Made by a program: the position numbers and the translations under genes
In this document: positions 35,629-46,118 of the stretch, one piece after another
Position numbering within the stretch: position 1 is the stretch's first letter
How the letters are laid out: the number at the start of each line of letters is the position of its first letter
DNA from: Propionibacterium sp. oral taxon 192 str. F0372
Lineage (GTDB): Bacteria; Actinomycetota; Actinomycetes; Propionibacteriales; Propionibacteriaceae
Assembly (NCBI RefSeq): GCF_000413315.1
Contig: NZ_KE340297.1
Span: 1,930,581 to 1,994,580 of the forward strand
DNA length: 64,000 bases
Direction: 5' to 3'
Notes under the pieces: generated by a model
What the model saw: only the letters and a program-made list of their open reading frames with translations
What the model was told of the DNA's origin: nothing
Databases searched by the model: none

Positions 35629-36344
35629 TCCGAGGCACGTCGTCCGACGTGCTGCCCATCTCCAGAGCAGTCACGGGCACCCGGCTGGGAGCCCTCTGCA
35701 GTCGCGATCACCGAGTGCAGCTTGAATGGTGGGCTCGCACTGCATCAGGAGAAGGCCGTAGCCCGGGTGCTTCGTGGATGAGCCGAGAGCAGCGGCAGAG
35801 GATAGATGCTCTCGTTGACGCCGATGACCGCAGCACCCGCCTATTGGCCCATGCCGTGGCCTCATCAATGGTGAACAGGGTGCACAGTGGAATGGATCCG
35901 AGTAACGCAGTCATCGATCATGCTCCCGATGGGAGGCCGATGACCCGTTGTGGGTTGGAGGTGAGTCTCTCCCACTCCCGCACCGTGGTGGCAGTTGGTG
36001 TGGGAAAAAGAGGGGTGCGGATCGGAGTTGATGTGGAAGACATCGAAAGGGCTGATGAAGCGGCCCACGTTGCTGGGATGATCGCTCATCCCCGGGAAGA
36101 GGCGTTGCTGGGCACGTGCCCAAAGGCACGGCTGAAGCTGTGGGTGGCCAAGGAGGCAGCGGTGAAAATCGGGTTCACCAGCTTGGACGAGGCCCATTTG
36201 CTCGACTTGTCGGCCCTGCTCGAACCGGGCAAGGCTGGCTGTGACCGACGTATTGACTGGTGGCGAGTGATCGTGGGACGGATGCACGTCGCGGTATGGA
36301 ACGACCAATACTGTATCGGTGCTTTGGCTCGCGTCGATAGGTGA
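35625..36344 (+). CDS. 4'-phosphopantetheinyl transferase, Sfp type
   Basis: A 239-residue enzyme that would prime the carrier domains of both NRPSs with phosphopantetheine from CoA. Seen: VSLSHSRTVVAVGVG (substrate site), the Mg-binding IGVDVEDIER and the conserved LWVAKEAAVK (WxxKEA) motif. Its ATG overlaps the stop of the type II thioesterase gene. It is the last gene of the cluster; the next gene is on the other strand 51 bases away. A dedicated transferase argues that the cluster is a self-contained biosynthetic unit. Confidence 0.9.
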   Translation: MIRGTSSDVLPISRAVTGTRLGALCSRDHRVQLEWWARTASGEGRSPGASWMSREQRQRIDALVDADDRSTRLLAHAVASSMVNRVHSGMDPSNAVIDHAPDGRPMTRCGLEVSLSHSRTVVAVGVGKRGVRIGVDVEDIERADEAAHVAGMIAHPREEALLGTCPKARLKLWVAKEAAVKIGFTSLDEAHLLDLSALLEPGKAGCDRRIDWWRVIVGRMHVAVWNDQYCIGALARVDR

Positions 36345-36395
36345 GAATGCCAAGTGCTCGTGGGAGAGCGGAACCACAGGTGAGCTCGGATCCAT

Positions 36396-38171
36396 TCAGC
36401 CCTGCGCGATTTCGGCTGCAGTCAACCAAGCCTCCTCAAGTTCAGCACATCGGGCTTCCAGACCAGTGAGTTCCTCCTGGAGGGTGGCCAGGGCGATGTA
36501 GTCACTGGCCTGTTCGACCATAGCGGCATGCACCCGCTTGATCTCGATGCTCAGTTTCTCCAATTGGGATTCCAGCCGGGCCGCCTGCTTGCGAGCAGTG
36601 CGCAGCCGTGCCTGCTCGGAGACCTGACCGGTCTGCGGATGGGGAGCAGGGGCCGGTGCGACGGCCGCCTGGCGTTCGGTTAAGTACTGATCCATCCCGC
36701 CCGGCAGCAGCACACAGCTGCCGTCGCCGCGCAACGCGTACTGCACGTCGCAGACTCGTTCAAGGAAATAGCGGTCGTGGGATGCAACGATGAGGGTTCC
36801 CGGCCAAGTGTCCAGATAGTCCTCAAGCACGGTGAGGGTGTCGATGTCCAGGTCATTGGTGGGCTCGTCGAGCAGTAACACATTAGGTTCTGCGATCAAC
36901 AACCTTAGTAATTGCAGCCGACGGCGTTCCCCGCCCGAGAGCTCACCGATCCGGGTGACCAGCTTGTTTCCGCGGAAACCGAATTCCTCGAGGAGATTTG
37001 TGGTGCTCGCTGTACGACCGGTCGCTAGCCGGGTCTCCTCACGCAGCTGGTTTACCGAGGCCAGGACCTGCTCGGTGTCGTCGAGTTCGTCGACATGCTG
37101 AGATAAATGGGCCAGCCGCAAGGTCTTGCCATGTCTGACGATGCCCGAGGTGGGGGAGAGCTCACGAGACATTAACCGGAGCAGGGTTGATTTTCCTGCC
37201 CCGTTCACCCCGACTAGGCCGATCCTGTCTCCAGGACCGATCGACCATGTGAGATCGTGCAGCAGCACCCGCTGTGCACCTACCGTCACCGAGACGTTCT
37301 TCAGATCAATGACCTCCTTGCCGAGGCGTGCCGAGGAGAACTGAGCGAGTTGGAATTTGTCCCTGGGCTCGGGTACATCGGCGATCAATTCGTTAGCAAC
37401 CTCAATGCGGAACTTCGGTTTCGAGGTGCGGGCCGGGGCGCCGCGTCGTAACCAGGCCAATTCCTTGCGTATCAAGTTCTGGCGTCGTGCTTCGTTCGCC
37501 GCTGTCTGACGGGCACGTTCTGCCCGGGCCAGCACATAGGCCGCGTAGCCACCTTCGTAGGCATCGACGACCGCATCGTGCACTTCCCAGGTCTTGGTGC
37601 ACACGGCGTCCAAGAACCACCTGTCGTGGGAGACGATAAGCATCGCTGTACCGCGGTTCTGCAACTCGACAAGGTGCTTTGCCAGCCAGTCGACTGCCTC
37701 CACGTCGAGGTGGTTCGTCGGCTCGTCCAATACCAACAGGTCGTGGTGGGCGGTCATCAAACCGACCAGCCCCGTGCGGCGACGTTCCCCACCTGACAGC
37801 TCGGTCACCGGGGCATCAAGGTCGATCCCGGCCAGGAAATGCGCGACGACGGCCCGGTTGCGTCCATCTGAGTTCCACACGTGGTCGGGGGCTGACGCAA
37901 GGGCGACATCACGAACCGTCTGTCCTTCCACCAGGTGCTCGACCTGGGTAAGACTCCCCAATGAGATCCCGCCGGTGCGGGTGACCCGGCCAGAATCTGG
38001 CTCCACGACACCGGTCAGCATGCCCAGCAGGGTCGATTTCCCGTCGCCGTTGCGACCGACGACGCCCACCACTTCACCAGCGCCCAGCCCGAGGGAGACA
38101 TCGTCGATGAGGATCCGGGTGCCATAGGATTTGGTGAGATGCTCCGCGTTGACCAGATTGGGTGCGACCAC
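36396..38171 (-). CDS. ABC-F family ATPase (Uup/EttA-like)
   Basis: A 591-residue soluble protein with two ABC domains and no membrane part: Walker A GRNGDGKST and GVNGAGKST, two LSGGERRR signatures and Walker B VLDEPTNHLD and LLDEPTNDLD. A C-terminal coiled coil (about 515-585), rich in Leu, Glu and Lys, resembles Uup. ABC-F proteins act on the ribosome or on nucleic acids; some give antibiotic resistance, but nothing here points to that. It starts 3 bases after the stop of the DUF4191 gene and is likely transcribed with it. It converges with the end of the metallophore cluster. Confidence 0.9.
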   Translation of the reverse strand: MVAPNLVNAEHLTKSYGTRILIDDVSLGLGAGEVVGVVGRNGDGKSTLLGMLTGVVEPDSGRVTRTGGISLGSLTQVEHLVEGQTVRDVALASAPDHVWNSDGRNRAVVAHFLAGIDLDAPVTELSGGERRRTGLVGLMTAHHDLLVLDEPTNHLDVEAVDWLAKHLVELQNRGTAMLIVSHDRWFLDAVCTKTWEVHDAVVDAYEGGYAAYVLARAERARQTAANEARRQNLIRKELAWLRRGAPARTSKPKFRIEVANELIADVPEPRDKFQLAQFSSARLGKEVIDLKNVSVTVGAQRVLLHDLTWSIGPGDRIGLVGVNGAGKSTLLRLMSRELSPTSGIVRHGKTLRLAHLSQHVDELDDTEQVLASVNQLREETRLATGRTASTTNLLEEFGFRGNKLVTRIGELSGGERRRLQLLRLLIAEPNVLLLDEPTNDLDIDTLTVLEDYLDTWPGTLIVASHDRYFLERVCDVQYALRGDGSCVLLPGGMDQYLTERQAAVAPAPAPHPQTGQVSEQARLRTARKQAARLESQLEKLSIEIKRVHAAMVEQASDYIALATLQEELTGLEARCAELEEAWLTAAEIAQG

Positions 38172-38174
38172 GCC

Positions 38175-38945
38175 TCAACGTCCCCGCATCGCCTTACGGG
38201 CCCCCTTCATGTTGGTGGGCATCGGGCCCTTCGGGATTGGCATGCGGCCTTTCATGTTGTCCAGGGCACGCAGCCTGGAGATGACCTCTTCCTGCTCCAC
38301 TTTGTCGATGGCCTTCGGCAGGGATTCGATATGCTTGGTGAGTTTTTCCATCGGGACCATGCCCTCGCCCTCGCCCATCTGGATGGCCTCGACGGTGATC
38401 CCGTAGAGCACTGCTTGGTGGCGTTTAAGCTCAGAATTCAGTAGCGGGCGGAGCCGGGAAGGGTTTCCATCGCCGATCAGCACCACTCCGGGGGCCCCGA
38501 CCACGCGGTGGATACAGTCCTGTTGGCGAGTGAAGGCGATTGCTGGGGTGACGGTCCATTTCTTGTTGTTCAGCATGGACAGAGGCACTTCACCGGCTCC
38601 CGGGGTGCCCTTGTAGCGCAGATAGGTTCCGGTGCGGGTACGGCGGGTGAGCATAAACAGAGCCGCGGTGAACCCGAATAGCAGCGCCATGATCAGTGAC
38701 ATCCACCATCTGGCGCCGGTCAGCGTGGACAACCCGGCGATGAGGGCCGCCGCGACGATGAAGGAGCCGACCAGCCACAGATTGAGCTGCGGATCGACTT
38801 CCCGGGTAAGCCGGTAGGACTCACGTACCTGTTTGACGATGCCCCAGTCCCTGGGGTTGTCGGAGTTCTTCTTGGCTGCGCGCAAGGCCTTGGCCTCGGC
38901 CTTCTGCTTCGCCGCAAGTTCCTTGGCCCGTTCGCTCTTCGCCAT
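38175..38945 (-). CDS. DUF4191 family membrane protein
   Basis: A conserved actinobacterial protein of unknown function, 256 residues from the chosen start. It has a Lys/Ala-rich N-terminal stretch (AKSERAKELAAKQKAEAKAL), two adjacent membrane helices (about residues 52-100) and a long soluble C-terminal domain including TRQQDCIHRVVGAPGVVLIG. I chose ATG at 38945 because GGAG precedes it; a GTG at 38996 would add 17 residues. In relatives it lies next to lipoate synthesis genes, which are absent here. Confidence 0.78.
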   Translation of the reverse strand: MAKSERAKELAAKQKAEAKALRAAKKNSDNPRDWGIVKQVRESYRLTREVDPQLNLWLVGSFIVAAALIAGLSTLTGARWWMSLIMALLFGFTAALFMLTRRTRTGTYLRYKGTPGAGEVPLSMLNNKKWTVTPAIAFTRQQDCIHRVVGAPGVVLIGDGNPSRLRPLLNSELKRHQAVLYGITVEAIQMGEGEGMVPMEKLTKHIESLPKAIDKVEQEEVISRLRALDNMKGRMPIPKGPMPTNMKGARKAMRGR

Positions 38946-39049
38946 GTCGCTCCGTGTTCGCCTGGAAGTGTTGCTGGGGGCAGGGGTCTCGGCCACCCGG
39001 TGTCTGAATGGCTATCCTACCCGACGAGATTGTCCAGTTCAGTACACAA

Positions 39050-39084
39050 CGACGGGGACACAGGCGGAAGCTGTGACCCCGTCG
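39050..39084 (-). terminator. Strong hairpin downstream of the E2 gene
   Basis: Arms of 14 bases (39050-39063 and 39071-39084; CGACGGGG...CCCCGTCG) pair with one A-A mismatch around a 7-base loop. It lies 19 bases beyond the sucB stop on the minus strand. No long T-run follows. It probably ends sucB transcription. Confidence 0.6.
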
Positions 39085-39102
39085 GGATGTTTGAATGAGC
39101 GA

Positions 39103-40413
39103 TCAGAGACCGAACTCGGCGCCGAAGATACCCTCCTCCAGACGATGCTTGATCGTGGACAGGAACCGGGCCGCCACAGCACCGTCGATCAGACGGTGGT
39201 CGTAGGTCAGCGAAAGATACATCATGTCCCGGATCGCGATGGTGTCGTTGCCGAAGGAATCCTTGACCACCACCGGGCGCTTCACCAGGGCGCCGGTACC
39301 CAGGATGCCTGAGTTCGGCTGATTGATCACCGGGGTGTCGAACAGTGTGCCTGCCGAACCGTAGTTGGTGATGGTGAAGGTGGCACCGGACAGCTCGTCG
39401 GGGCCCAGTTTGTTGTCGCGGCCACGGGTGGCGAGATCCGAGATCTGCCTGGCGATGCCGCCGACATTGAGATCACCGGCATTCTTGATGACCGGGACGA
39501 TCAGGCCACGAGGGGTATCCACCGCGATGCCCAGGTGTTCGGCTCCGGGGTAGACGATGTTCTTGTCTTCAATGTAGGCGTTGATGATCGGGAAGGCCTG
39601 CAGTGCTTCCACCGTCGCCTTTGAGATGAAGGCAAGGTAGGTAAGGCCGGTGCCCTCACGCCGCTTGAAATCGTCCTTCACCTTGCCGCGTAGCTTGGAG
39701 ATGGCGGTGAGGTCAACCTCGACGGTGGCGGTCAACTGGGCGGCGGTCTGCAGGGACTCCACCATGCGCGCGGCGATGATGGTGCGCAGTCGCGGCATCT
39801 TCTCGCTGGTGCCACGCTTGGCAGCGTCGGTACCCTCGGGAGCCTTCGGTGCCGAAGCGGGAGCAGCCGATGCAGCCGGGCTCTCAGCCCGTGCCGGAAC
39901 CTTGGCGGCTTCGGCGGCAGCCTGCACATCCTGCTTGCGGATGCGTCCACCCACCCCGGTGCCGGTTACTGCGGACAATTCGACACCCAGGTCGGCGGCC
40001 ATCTTGCGTACCAGCGGGGTGACATAGGCAGACGGATCGGAGCTACCGGTGGCGCGCGGCGCGATCCGGGGAATCGTCGGGGACGGCGAGGGACCCTGCG
40101 GGATCTGGGGAGCCGGAGGCTCTACGGCAGGGGCCACAGGTGCGGTAGCCGGTGCCCCGGGAGCCGGGGTCGCGGATGGTGAACCGACCAACCCCAGTAC
40201 GGAACCGACGGCAGCGACCTCGTCCTCGGGAACGCGGATCTCCAACAGCACACCGGTCGCCGGGGAAGGAATCTCGGTGTCGACCTTGTCGGTGCTGACC
40301 TCGACCAAGGGCTCGTCGGCGGAAACCTGCTCACCGACCTCCTTCAGCCAACGCGACACGGTTCCTTCGGTGACGCTTTCGCCCAGTACGGGCAGGGTGA
40401 CTTCAGTCGACAT
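39103..40413 (-). CDS. sucB: 2-oxoacid dehydrogenase E2, dihydrolipoamide acyltransferase (SucB-like)
   Basis: A 436-residue E2 core enzyme. Seen: one lipoyl domain (about 1-78) with the lipoylated Lys in STDKVDTE, an Ala/Pro-rich linker, a peripheral-subunit-binding domain (about 120-165, YVTPLVRKMAADLGVEL) and the catalytic domain ending with the DHRLIDGA motif. It transfers the acyl group to CoA in the 2-oxoglutarate, pyruvate or branched-chain complex; which one cannot be told. The ATG at 40413 has AGGAGA upstream; an open frame extends to 40455. Its usual partners lpd, lipA and lipB are not beside it. Confidence 0.9.
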   Translation of the reverse strand: MSTEVTLPVLGESVTEGTVSRWLKEVGEQVSADEPLVEVSTDKVDTEIPSPATGVLLEIRVPEDEVAAVGSVLGLVGSPSATPAPGAPATAPVAPAVEPPAPQIPQGPSPSPTIPRIAPRATGSSDPSAYVTPLVRKMAADLGVELSAVTGTGVGGRIRKQDVQAAAEAAKVPARAESPAASAAPASAPKAPEGTDAAKRGTSEKMPRLRTIIAARMVESLQTAAQLTATVEVDLTAISKLRGKVKDDFKRREGTGLTYLAFISKATVEALQAFPIINAYIEDKNIVYPGAEHLGIAVDTPRGLIVPVIKNAGDLNVGGIARQISDLATRGRDNKLGPDELSGATFTITNYGSAGTLFDTPVINQPNSGILGTGALVKRPVVVKDSFGNDTIAIRDMMYLSLTYDHRLIDGAVAARFLSTIKHRLEEGIFGAEFGL

Positions 40414-40501
40414 GGGTAGCGCTCTCCTTTGACGTGATGTCGGTACCAGTTGCAAGCCTAACGCCCCAGAGCGACGTGTGGGAAAACCGCGGCTGGTTTG
40501 G

Positions 40502-42058
40502 TCAGCAATCCGCAGTTTTCTCAGCCGACTCAGATGTACTTTGCGTCATCAAGGCTGCCAAGCAGACCAAGGTTCGTACTGCGGTTCCCGTCGCGTTTGC
40601 GGGCACGTAATCGTGGGCTGACCCGGTGTTCCATGCTGGTCCTGCGATGTCGAGATGCGCCCAGTTGTGATCTTTGGTGAAGTGCTGCAGGAAGGCAGCT
40701 GCGTAGATCGTTCCCCCTGAACGGGTATTCTTCGATTTCAGATCGGCGAAGGGGGAGGACAACTGGGAACGGACCTCTTCGGTGACTGGGAGTTGCCAGT
40801 AGTCCTCACCGGCGAGTTCGGCAGCGTCCAGGATGTCATCGGCCACCGGGTCACTGCTCACCATGAGTCCGGCGGTCCGCTCTCCTAGGGCAACAATGCA
40901 GGCACCGGTCAGGGTAGCGACATCCACGATCAGCTCTGGCGAGTCCTCGGCGGCTCTGGCCAGAGCATCTGCGAGAATAATCCGGCCCTCGCAGTCGGAA
41001 TTGGAGTTCTCCACGGTGGTCCCATCGTAGGTGGTAATCACGTCGCCGGGACGGTAGGCGGCTCCCGAGATCATCGACTCGACTATCGGGGCGTAGATCG
41101 TCACATGCAGCGGTAATCCTAGGGTGGCGATCACTCGCAATGCAGCCACGACGGTGGCGGCTCCCGCCATGTCCTGTTTCATGGTGAGCAGGGAGGACTC
41201 GGTTTTCAGGTTATAGCCGCCGGAGTCGTAGGTCACCCCCTTGCCGACAAGAACCAAATGTTTTGTAGCCTGCTTCGGGTGATAGTCGGCGCGCAGCAAC
41301 CGGGGTGGGCGCACCGATCCTCCACCGACCGCGAGAATGCCGCCATAACCGCCCTTGGCGAGGGCCTTTTCATCAAGTACCTCGACATTGATCCCCTTTG
41401 ACAACCCCAGGTAGTCCTTGGCCTGTCCGACGAGTTCGCTGGGGCCGAGCAGATTCGGCGGAGTGTTCACCCAATCCCGCACGACGCGGATCGCCTCGGC
41501 GACCACCATTGCATTCTCCAGTTCCTGCTGGGCTGAGGAGGGCCCGATCACCACGATCGTGTCGCGCGGGATCTGCTCATCGTCGTTGGAGATCTTCGTG
41601 AACTGGTCTATGGCGAGCACCGCTCCTTGGGCGACTGCCGCCACCTGCTTGCCGTGGTCGGTGTCCAGGCTAATGACAATCCGTCGCATGGAGGGCAGCT
41701 TGGTATGGGTGATCCGGCGGATCGCATGCCCGGCACCGCGTCGCAGGTCCTCGTTACTGAGGTCCAAGTCATTACCCAGTCCTACTACAGCCAGCCGCTT
41801 GCTGCCGTTTCCGAGCACCGTGACCGATCCGGGCTTCGAGGTGGCGCCGGCGGCCACCACCGTTTCAGTCAAAGTGCCAGCGGTGGCCCAATGTTTCTCC
41901 AGTTCCGGGGTTGCGCCCACTACAGAATCGCAGCCTTTGACGGTGACCAAACCGATGACCACATCGGTTGCGTCCCGGGTGTCGGTACCCAGTTCCACCG
42001 TCGCTGTGGCGATGCGGTCGGGATTGAATCGGCTGAAGTCAGCGGCGCCGCGTCCCAT
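40502..42058 (-). CDS. pepA: Leucyl aminopeptidase, M17 family
   Basis: A 518-residue cytosolic two-metal aminopeptidase. Seen: the metal-binding GKGVTYDSGGYNLK segment and the family signature as NSDCEGRIILADAL, a variant of the usual NTDAEGRL. The N-terminal regulatory half is poorly conserved, as usual. A clear AGGAGG lies upstream of the ATG at 42058. It functions in peptide turnover. Downstream, about 90 bases away on the same strand, is the E2 gene. Confidence 0.9.
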   Translation of the reverse strand: MGRGAADFSRFNPDRIATATVELGTDTRDATDVVIGLVTVKGCDSVVGATPELEKHWATAGTLTETVVAAGATSKPGSVTVLGNGSKRLAVVGLGNDLDLSNEDLRRGAGHAIRRITHTKLPSMRRIVISLDTDHGKQVAAVAQGAVLAIDQFTKISNDDEQIPRDTIVVIGPSSAQQELENAMVVAEAIRVVRDWVNTPPNLLGPSELVGQAKDYLGLSKGINVEVLDEKALAKGGYGGILAVGGGSVRPPRLLRADYHPKQATKHLVLVGKGVTYDSGGYNLKTESSLLTMKQDMAGAATVVAALRVIATLGLPLHVTIYAPIVESMISGAAYRPGDVITTYDGTTVENSNSDCEGRIILADALARAAEDSPELIVDVATLTGACIVALGERTAGLMVSSDPVADDILDAAELAGEDYWQLPVTEEVRSQLSSPFADLKSKNTRSGGTIYAAAFLQHFTKDHNWAHLDIAGPAWNTGSAHDYVPANATGTAVRTLVCLAALMTQSTSESAEKTADC

Positions 42059-42226
42059 TGCGAGAGTCCTCCTGCGAATCGTTGATGCTCAAAGGCTATG
42101 CGCAGTTGTGCACTCGGATCCAATGGCACGTGTACATGACGGACTGCCGCGCTACAGGAGCGTATGTCACGTGCTTGAGGTCTCTCTCACGCATGGCTTC
42201 TTCATCGTATCCTCGTGGGATCAGGA

Positions 42227-43096
42227 TCAATGTCCCTGCTCGACCAAGATTCTTAGGTAGTCACCGTAACCTGACTTCTCCAACGCGGTTGCTCGTGCCA
42301 ACAGTTCCTCATCACTCAGCCAGCCGTTGCGCCAAGCGATCTCTTCCGGGCAGCCCACTTGGAGCCCTTGACGTTTCTGGATGGTGCGTACGAACTCACT
42401 GGCGTTACTGAGAGAATCGAACGTACCGGTGTCCAACCAAGCTGTACCACGTGGAAGTACCTCAACCTTCAGTTCGCCCTGTTCCATGTAGATCCGGTTG
42501 ATGTCGGTGATCTCCAGCTCGCCGCGTGCTGAAGGAATCAACTCCCGGGCGTATTCCATGACGTTATTATCGTAGAAGTACAAGCCCGGTACCGCCAGAT
42601 GCGATCTGGGGTTCTCGGGCTTTTCCTCGATGGAAATCGCCATGCCGCTCGCATCGATCTCAACCACTCCGTAGGCGCGGGGATCCGCCACCTGGTGGCC
42701 GAAGATTGTGGCGCCGTTGACATTTGTGTGACGACGTAACCGGGTGCCGAGCCCTTGACCATAGAAGATGTTGTCACCCAGCACCAGGGAAACACCATTG
42801 GTACCGATGAAATCGGCGCCAATGGTGAATGCCTGGGCCAGACCCTTGGGCTCGGCCTGGAGAGCGAAGGAGAGGTTGATGCCGAACTGGGAGCCATCAC
42901 CGAGCAAACGGTGGAAGGGCCCGGCATCGTGCGGGGTGGTGATGACCAGAACATCGCGAATCCCTGCCAACAGCAGAGTTGACAGCGGATAATAGATCAT
43001 CGGCTTGTCGTAGACCGGGAGGAGCTGCTTGCTAATGGCTGTTGTGAGTGGATGCAGACGCGATCCGGTTCCCCCGGCGAGAATGATTCCGTGCAC
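42227..43096 (-). CDS. rmlA: Glucose-1-phosphate thymidylyltransferase
   Basis: First enzyme of dTDP-L-rhamnose synthesis, making dTDP-glucose. Seen: [16 protein letters not shown] (nucleotide loop), [20 protein letters not shown] (catalytic Lys and sugar-phosphate site), and [10 protein letters not shown]. Length (289) matches the short RmlA form. It starts at GTG 43096 with a GGGGAAA-like site upstream. The other pathway enzymes are encoded by rmlCD and rmlB just upstream on the same strand, so the pathway is complete here. The rhamnose probably decorates cell-wall glycan. Confidence 0.95.
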   Translation of the reverse strand: MHGIILAGGTGSRLHPLTTAISKQLLPVYDKPMIYYPLSTLLLAGIRDVLVITTPHDAGPFHRLLGDGSQFGINLSFALQAEPKGLAQAFTIGADFIGTNGVSLVLGDNIFYGQGLGTRLRRHTNVNGATIFGHQVADPRAYGVVEIDASGMAISIEEKPENPRSHLAVPGLYFYDNNVMEYARELIPSARGELEITDINRIYMEQGELKVEVLPRGTAWLDTGTFDSLSNASEFVRTIQKRQGLQVGCPEEIAWRNGWLSDEELLARATALEKSGYGDYLRILVEQGH

Positions 43097-43332
43097 TGTT
43101 TCCCCTGGCTGTTGTTGACTTGGAAGAGCGGGCCTCTCGATAGGAGCAGACTGACGCTTAGGTTACCCACGCTAGCTTGTTCGCCTAGAGGGTGACTCGC
43201 TCTTGGCGCACGGTGGCCGGAGAAACCCGAGTACCCCAGGACAGCGCCAACCCATACAATCGCGGGCAACTTCAGTTCGTGCGGGACATAGTTGCTTGTG
43301 CGGGCCGGTGACGAACCCGGCTTGTGTCCGGG

Positions 43333-44763
43333 CTAGAGCCCAGCAAGGTACTCGCGCATCCGTTGTCGCAGGTCAGCAGCCCTGAAACCAGTGGACTCGA
43401 TCTTGGACAGATCCAAGGTTGAATTCAATGGGCGTCGTGGGGCTTGCTGCTTGTCGGCGAGGTATTCAGCGCTGGTCACAGCCGATACTCGTGCGGGATC
43501 GTGCCCGCATAGTTCAAAGGTGGAGGCTGCCACCTGGTACCACGTGATTGGATCGCCGGTGTTCGATAGGTTGTAGGTGCCGAACTCGGCCCCAGAACGC
43601 ACCAAATGGATAATGCCGCTGGCCAAGTCTTCGGCGAAAGTCAATCGCCCAATCTGATCGGACACCACGGTTGGGTTAACTCCATCATCGGCGAACGCCT
43701 TCATGGTTCTCATGAAGTTCTTGTCGCCGCCGATCACCCAAGAGGTACGCACCAAGTAGTGGCGCGGCACCGGGGTGACAGCTGCATCGCCGGCAGCTTT
43801 TGATTGCCCGTAGACGCCGAGAGGGGAGGGAGGATCGTTTTCAGAGTATGGAGCCTTGGTCCCGTCGAAAACATAGTCCGAGGAGATGTGGACCAGAGTG
43901 AAACCGTGTTCTACTGCAGCCTTGGCGAGGTTAGCTGGGCCAACAGCATTGGCCCGCCACGACAGCGGAAGCCCTTCAGGGGACTCCGCCCCGTTGACGT
44001 CAGTCCAGGCCGCAGCGTTGATCACCAGGTCGTAGGAGGACCAGTCCACTTCGGCCATGGCAACTGCATCAGATATGTCGAGTTCAGGAAGGTCCATTCC
44101 AACAAATTCGTAGCCTGCCGCAGGCAACTGGACGCCCAATTCCCGGCCCAATTGACCGTTGGCGCCGGTCACTAAGGCGCGGCGGTTCTTGGTCGCTGCT
44201 GGGAAGGGAACTACCTCGTCCATGTGCGGGTGGTACCGGTCATTTTCCGATAAAGTCGCCTGGTCCAATGGGATCGGCCAGTTGATTGCTGAGGCTGTGT
44301 CTGCCAAGTTGAGGAAAGTGTAGGTATCTCTAGGACTCCAGTGCGCATTCGTCAAGTAGGTGTAAATAGTTTTGGGCTCCAAGGTCTGGTAGGCATTGCC
44401 CACGCCGGCGGGTACAAAAATCGCCATCGATGGGTCGATCTCACGGGTGAACACGGTGCCGAAACCTGGACCTTCACGTAGATCCACCCAAGCTCCGAAG
44501 ATTGTGCCGGCGGCAACTGAGATGAACTTGTCCCAAGGCTCTGCATGGATGCCGCGGGTTGTCCCTGCCTTGTCGTTGAAGGAGATGTTGTTCTGTACCG
44601 GACCGAAATCGGGGAGACCCAATTCCAGCATCTTAGCCCGTTGCCAATTCTCCTTGAACCAGCCGCGGTTATCAGTGTGGACAGGTAAATCGATGATCAG
44701 GACTCCCGGGATGGGCGTGGTGTGCAGTCCAAGACTCTTTTCTGTCCGGAGATCATTCATCAT
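43333..44763 (-). CDS. rmlCD: Fused dTDP-sugar 3,5-epimerase / dTDP-4-dehydrorhamnose reductase
   Basis: A 476-residue fusion of the last two dTDP-rhamnose enzymes. Residues 1 to about 185 are the RmlC cupin (DNRGWFKENW, GTTRGIHAEPWDKFISVAAG). From about 192 the RmlD reductase follows: ALVTGANGQLGRELG (NADPH loop), INAAAWTDVNGAE and the SDYVFDGTKAPYSE active-site region with VYGQSKAAGD (Tyr/Lys pair). Such fusions are known in several actinobacteria. The ATG at 44763 lies in a stretch of GTTCACT repeats that overlaps the rmlB stop, and no clear ribosome site is visible. Confidence 0.95.
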   Translation of the reverse strand: MMNDLRTEKSLGLHTTPIPGVLIIDLPVHTDNRGWFKENWQRAKMLELGLPDFGPVQNNISFNDKAGTTRGIHAEPWDKFISVAAGTIFGAWVDLREGPGFGTVFTREIDPSMAIFVPAGVGNAYQTLEPKTIYTYLTNAHWSPRDTYTFLNLADTASAINWPIPLDQATLSENDRYHPHMDEVVPFPAATKNRRALVTGANGQLGRELGVQLPAAGYEFVGMDLPELDISDAVAMAEVDWSSYDLVINAAAWTDVNGAESPEGLPLSWRANAVGPANLAKAAVEHGFTLVHISSDYVFDGTKAPYSENDPPSPLGVYGQSKAAGDAAVTPVPRHYLVRTSWVIGGDKNFMRTMKAFADDGVNPTVVSDQIGRLTFAEDLASGIIHLVRSGAEFGTYNLSNTGDPITWYQVAASTFELCGHDPARVSAVTSAEYLADKQQAPRRPLNSTLDLSKIESTGFRAADLRQRMREYLAGL

Positions 44764-44764
44764 T

Positions 44765-46118
<1,354 letters not shown>

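Noticed and set aside
36345-36395. Terminator at the end of the metallophore cluster
   Set aside because: No hairpin of useful length is visible in the 51 bases between the convergent genes.
43154-43172. TTAGGTTACCCACGCTAG upstream of rmlA as a third iron box
   Set aside because: Only the left half matches the DtxR/IdeR consensus; the right arm is not complementary.
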